Positions 60,931 to 64,000 of a DNA stretch of 64,000 nt are shown here, piece after piece. The stretch spans positions 3,596,001-3,660,000 of the forward strand of contig OZ244725.1 of NCBI GenBank assembly GCA_965219305.1. Direction: 5' to 3'. Numbering within the stretch: the first letter of the stretch is position 1; each line of letters starts with the position of its first letter. The notes under the pieces are model-generated. The model did not search any database, was not told the origin of the DNA, and saw only the letters and a program-made list of their open reading frames with translations. Position numbers and translations under genes: made by a program. The DNA is from DATHTS01 sp965219305. GTDB lineage: Bacteria > Acidobacteriota > Blastocatellia > Pyrinomonadales > Pyrinomonadaceae.

Positions 60931-62235
60931 TTGAACGGGAGCAAAAATAAACTGTCAGAAAGAATTTACAGGGATTCGGTTCACAACATCATCCGATTAA
61001 AAACCGACAGCGAAGAAGACAAATTGCTGATTCGCCTGATTGATACAGCGGAATTCCAGCGTTTGCGCCGCATTCGTCAACTCGGTCTGGCGCATTTCGC
61101 TTATCAAGCCGCCGAACATTCTCGGTTTACGCACAGTTTGGGCGCACTTCATCTGGCGAACCGGACGTTGGCGAGACTGAGTTTGAATTACGACATTTCG
61201 CCCGAAGAAAAAAACGCCGTCAGTTGCGCCGCGCTTCTTCACGACATCGGACACGGCGCGTTTTCGCACGTTTTAGAATCAATTCTGGACTTTCACCACG
61301 AAAATTTTACCGTCGAAGCGGTTTTGAGCAATGAAACCGAAGTCGGGCAAATGCTGAAAAAGTTCTCGAAAGAACTGCCGAAAAATATCGCTTCGATCAT
61401 CAACGGAACATTTCGCCCGAAAGCTCTGGCGCAATTGGTTTCTTCGCAATTGGACGTTGACCGAATGGATTATCTTTTGCGCGATAGTTTGATGACGGGC
61501 GCGAAATACGGCGTTTACGATCTCGAATGGATCATCAAATCGCTCGAAATTGATCAGGAAAACGACCGTCTGTATGTTTCCGCACGCGGAATTTACGCCG
61601 TCGAAGATTATTTGCAGGCGCGTTATTATATGTTTCGGCAGGTTTATTTTCATCGAACTCTGCGCTCGGCGGAAGCGGTTTTAAAATCGTTACTGCGCCG
61701 CGCTCTTGAGATTTTTCGCGCCGGTGAAGATGTCTGGTTCGCAAGCAAAACGCCGTTTGAGAAAATCTTGAAAGGCGAAAAACTTTCCCTGCGCGAACAT
61801 CTGAATTTAGACGATTCGGACATAATGTTTCATATAAAACAATGGCAAAATGCGGACGATAAAATTTTGTCGGATTTGTCGAAACGCTTTCTTCATCGCA
61901 GACTTTTCAAAGCATTCGATCTCGATATGCCGGAATCCGAAAGAGACGAGTTTTTGAAAAAAGCTCGGAAAATCGTGGAAAATGCGGGTTTTGATCCGAA
62001 TTATTATTTCATCGAAGATTTTGCGGGCGACGTACCGTATTATTTTTACACGAGCAAAAACGAGAGCGAGCCGAAAAACTTGATCTACGTCGAAGAAGGT
62101 TTTTCGCATCCGCGCATTCGGGAAATCTCGGAAGTCAGCGCGGCGGTGCGCGGTCTGCAAAAAGGTTTCCGCATTCACAGAGTTTGCTTTCCGCCGGAAT
62201 TAAAGAGCGAAATCGCAGAGATTTATCATAATTGA
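60931..62235 (+). CDS. HD-domain phosphohydrolase (dGTPase-like)
   Basis: 434 aa. HD superfamily: RIRQLGLAHFAYQAAEHSRFTHSLGALHLA (His of the metal site), AALLHDIGHGAFSHVLE (His-Asp) and LDVDRMDYLLRDSL (last Asp). Related to SAMHD1-like/YdhJ triphosphohydrolases and dGTPases. The start taken is a TTG at 60931 (read MNGSKNKLSERIYRDS); there is no ATG in frame nearby. Substrate may be dNTPs; only the fold is certain. Confidence 0.85.
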   Translation: MNGSKNKLSERIYRDSVHNIIRLKTDSEEDKLLIRLIDTAEFQRLRRIRQLGLAHFAYQAAEHSRFTHSLGALHLANRTLARLSLNYDISPEEKNAVSCAALLHDIGHGAFSHVLESILDFHHENFTVEAVLSNETEVGQMLKKFSKELPKNIASIINGTFRPKALAQLVSSQLDVDRMDYLLRDSLMTGAKYGVYDLEWIIKSLEIDQENDRLYVSARGIYAVEDYLQARYYMFRQVYFHRTLRSAEAVLKSLLRRALEIFRAGEDVWFASKTPFEKILKGEKLSLREHLNLDDSDIMFHIKQWQNADDKILSDLSKRFLHRRLFKAFDLDMPESERDEFLKKARKIVENAGFDPNYYFIEDFAGDVPYYFYTSKNESEPKNLIYVEEGFSHPRIREISEVSAAVRGLQKGFRIHRVCFPPELKSEIAEIYHN

Positions 62236-62260
62236 TTATCGTTTAAGCAAAAAATTGTTC

Positions 62261-62381
62261 GCCCCGAATAACGCGAAAGAGCGCGAAAAAAATGAAGAAA
62301 TTTATAAAATAGTAAATTTATAAATCAAAATATTTGAAATTTGAAATTTGAATTCTATCTTTTTCGCGTTTATTTGCGGGC
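62261..62381. repeat. GCCCCGAATAACGCG inverted repeat
   Basis: GCCCCGAATAACGCGAAA (62261-62278) faces TTTTCGCGTTTATTTGCGGGC (62361-62381). Fifth member of the CCCGCGAAATA family, between convergent genes. Confidence 0.8.
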
Positions 62382-62413
62382 AAATACTTATATTGCCGAT
62401 AATATCACCCACA

Positions 62414-63034
62414 CTAAATAATGAAATCACGCATTTTCCGGCTGATACTTTCCGCATCTGAGATCAAATCACTGATTATCGCCACGGAATTTGCGCCCGC
62501 ATCTAAAACTTCACGAAAATTTTCCAAATTTATTCCGCCGATTGCGACAAGCGGAATTTCGCCGATTATTTCGCGCACTTGTTTTATCATTTCGATTCCG
62601 GTTTCCGCATCGGCATTTTCTTTTGTTGATGTGCCGAAAACAGGACCGATTGCGATGTAATCAACCGGAAATCTTCGCGCAGCTTCAACTTGCTCGATAT
62701 TGTGAGTTGAAAAACCGATGATCGCATTTTCGCCCAATAATTTTCGCGCTTCGTCGGGCGGCAGATCGTCTTGCCCGAGATGAACGCCGTCGGCTTTTAA
62801 TGCAAAAGCGATGTCGGCGCGGTCGTTGATAATAATTTTTACGTTGTTTTCGCGGGCGATTTCCAACGCTTTGCTTGCGGATTCGTAGAAATCCTTCGGC
62901 GAAGAATATTTCTCGCGCAATTGAATAAATTTCGCGCCGCCTTCGATCAATTTTTTAACTTGTTCGGCGTGAGAAATTCCAGAAAGTCGCGTGTCGGTGA
63001 TCGGATAAATTTCGGGGATTTTCAGATTTTTCAC
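62414..63034 (-). CDS. thiE: Thiamine-phosphate synthase
   Basis: 206 aa from the GTG at 63034, which overlaps the rimI stop by four bases (GTGA). TIM-barrel enzyme that joins the HMP-PP pyrimidine to the thiazole phosphate. Seen: YPITDTRLSGISHAEQ, KFIQLREKYSS (Arg and Lys binding phosphate), ALKADGVHLGQDDLPPDEARKL, IGFSTHNIEQVEAA and LVAIGGINLENF. Translational coupling with rimI is the odd feature; other thi genes are not near. Confidence 0.93.
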   Translation of the reverse strand: MKNLKIPEIYPITDTRLSGISHAEQVKKLIEGGAKFIQLREKYSSPKDFYESASKALEIARENNVKIIINDRADIAFALKADGVHLGQDDLPPDEARKLLGENAIIGFSTHNIEQVEAARRFPVDYIAIGPVFGTSTKENADAETGIEMIKQVREIIGEIPLVAIGGINLENFREVLDAGANSVAIISDLISDAESISRKMRDFII

Positions 63035-63561
63035 AACCCTTTGACCATAATATAACAATCTTCGCCGTTCGTATAATAATTTAAAACTCGCTGCGTCATC
63101 GAATAACCGAAATTATGATAAAGTTTGTGCGCCGCAAAATTACTGACGCGAACTTCGAGAAAAACCGTGTAAATTTTCCGCGTTCGCAGAGCGTCTTCGA
63201 TGTATTTCAAAAGTTTCAAACCCAAACCGCGACGGCGATGTTCCGGCGCGACACCGATCGTCGTGATATGTGCGTAACCGCCTTCGTCAATCGCCAGAAA
63301 AATAAACGCGACCATTTGCCCGGTTTCGGTAACGATCTGATAACTCAAACCGTTGGGAATCGTCAAAAGATGCTCGAAAACACCTTTTGTATAATTTTCG
63401 CCCGATTTAAAACACCGCAGATTAAGCCGCAAAACTTCTTTGAGATTTTTCTCCGTCAGCGGATGAATTTCGTATTCCGTCGGCGGCGCGGGAACGATTT
63501 CTTCGTCATTCTCTATCGCCAACGGAATAAATAATTCTTTTATTCTCTGCAAAACTGCCAT
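63031..63561 (-). CDS. rimI: Ribosomal-protein-alanine N-acetyltransferase
   Basis: 176 aa GNAT enzyme of the RimI type that acetylates the N-terminus of ribosomal protein S18. Acetyl-CoA motif TIGVAPEHRRRGLGLKLLKY (R/Q-x-x-G-x-G/A), and the typical VFLEVRVSNFAAHKLYHNFGY ending with a conserved Tyr. An N-terminal extension of about 30 residues (FIPLAIENDEEIVPAPPTEYEIHPL) precedes the domain. The ATG lies directly next to an inverted heptamer repeat, and thiE overlaps its stop. Confidence 0.9.
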   Translation of the reverse strand: MAVLQRIKELFIPLAIENDEEIVPAPPTEYEIHPLTEKNLKEVLRLNLRCFKSGENYTKGVFEHLLTIPNGLSYQIVTETGQMVAFIFLAIDEGGYAHITTIGVAPEHRRRGLGLKLLKYIEDALRTRKIYTVFLEVRVSNFAAHKLYHNFGYSMTQRVLNYYTNGEDCYIMVKGL

Positions 63562-63627
63562 TTCAGTTATCAGTTATCAGTAAACGGTTATCAGTTATTT
63601 CCTGCGATAACCGGCAACCGTTTACTG
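63562..63627. repeat. CAGTTATC heptamer hairpin between queA and rimI
   Basis: CAGTTATCAGTTATCAGTAAACGG (63564 on) pairs in part with CCGTTTACTG (63617-63626) and GATAACC (63606-63612). It covers the queA stop codon and ends 2 bp from the rimI ATG. Confidence 0.8.
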
Positions 63628-64000
63628 CAAAAACATACAATCGCCGTAGCTGTAAAAACGGTAATTTTCACGGACGGCGTGATCGTATGCTTTCATTATA
63701 AACTCGTGTCCGCCAAATGTGGAAATTAAAACTAAAAGAGAAGATTTCGGGAGATGAAAATTGGTCAAAATTGCGTCAATCGCTTTGAATTTATATCCGG
63801 GAATTATTGTCAGATTCGCCGTCGCACGTCCGGCGGAAAATTTCCCGCTTTCGGAAATCGCCGATTCCAAAGTCCGCGTCGTCGTCGTTCCGACGGCGAC
63901 GATTCGGCGTTTTTCAATTTTCGCTCTATTTAAAATCTCCGCAGTTTCTTCGCCGATCTCGAAGTTTTCCGGCAAAACTTTATGATCCGATAAATCTTCG
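63622..64000 (-). CDS. queA: tRNA preQ1(34) S-adenosylmethionine ribosyltransferase-isomerase, C-terminal part
   Basis: The 3' end of queA, running off the right edge of the window. Visible: RIVAVGTTTTRTLESAI, a highly conserved QueA segment, and DAILTNFHLPKSSLLVLISTFGG, then AVRENYRFYSYGDCMFLQ at the C-terminus. QueA makes epoxyqueuosine in tRNA anticodons of Asp, Asn, His and Tyr. It reads in the same direction as rimI and thiE, giving the order queA-rimI-thiE, with its stop inside a hairpin repeat. Confidence 0.95.
   Translation of the reverse strand, partial: EDLSDHKVLPENFEIGEETAEILNRAKIEKRRIVAVGTTTTRTLESAISESGKFSAGRATANLTIIPGYKFKAIDAILTNFHLPKSSLLVLISTFGGHEFIMKAYDHAVRENYRFYSYGDCMFLQ

Overview
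The window looks like a chromosomal segment of an Acidobacteriota bacterium, probably class Blastocatellia. The clues are the VWFA-related secreted protein of acidobacterial type, the fused homocysteine methyltransferase/MTHFR, an outer membrane and lipoproteins that point to a diderm, moderate GC and very scattered metabolic genes. The phylum assignment is an inference from gene families, not from a 16S gene.

Layout. (1) 1-8739: the AT-rich end of an integrated element: a 5'-truncated DUF262/HNH protein, an XRE regulator, a lipoprotein, a primase-helicase, an unknown DNA-binding-like protein and a tyrosine integrase, ending at a 3' fragment of tRNA-Thr(CGT) that marks the attachment site. 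The lipoprotein and primase-helicase genes are each split by an identical IS4-family element with a 9-bp target duplication. (2) 8786-16385: housekeeping genes (DinB, chlorite-dismutase family, acyP, apt, tRNA-Arg, rRNA methyltransferase, pepA, smpB) and a small family of DKNYY-like genes and fragments. (3) 16581-25168: cell-envelope genes, including a multiply broken SdrD-B-like surface protein carrying an IS701/IS4-type element, a VWA protein, YGGT-like membrane proteins and a repeat/glycine-zipper protein. (4) 25481-31074: aspS with a structured leader, followed by a two-gene HNH cassette that appears to have replaced the 3' end of aspS, then small lipoprotein and fibronectin-type genes. 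(5) 31609-33943: two gene cassettes bounded by attC-like sites with no integrase in view, i.e. an apparent CALIN-type integron remnant. (6) 33939-43994: methionine synthesis gene with a structured leader, then a long minus-strand redox/detoxification cluster headed by an Rrf2 regulator with two matching operators. (7) 44083-52995: broken HNH gene beside tRNA-Thr(TGT), two secreted/zincin-like genes, pgsA, an inositol-monophosphatase gene split by the third IS4 copy, an esterase and others. (8) 53166-64000: tadA, two tRNA-Ser, SRP RNA, an SLC13 permease, umuDC, VWA lipoprotein, HD phosphohydrolase, and a queA-rimI-thiE run leaving the window.

The most notable features are the integrase-less attC cassette pair (conserved stems with covariation and matching core sites), the HNH cassette with duplicated aspS tail, and a dense population of heptamer-based inverted repeats that sit directly against start codons. 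Three fresh IS4 copies each break a gene, which points to a recent transposition burst.
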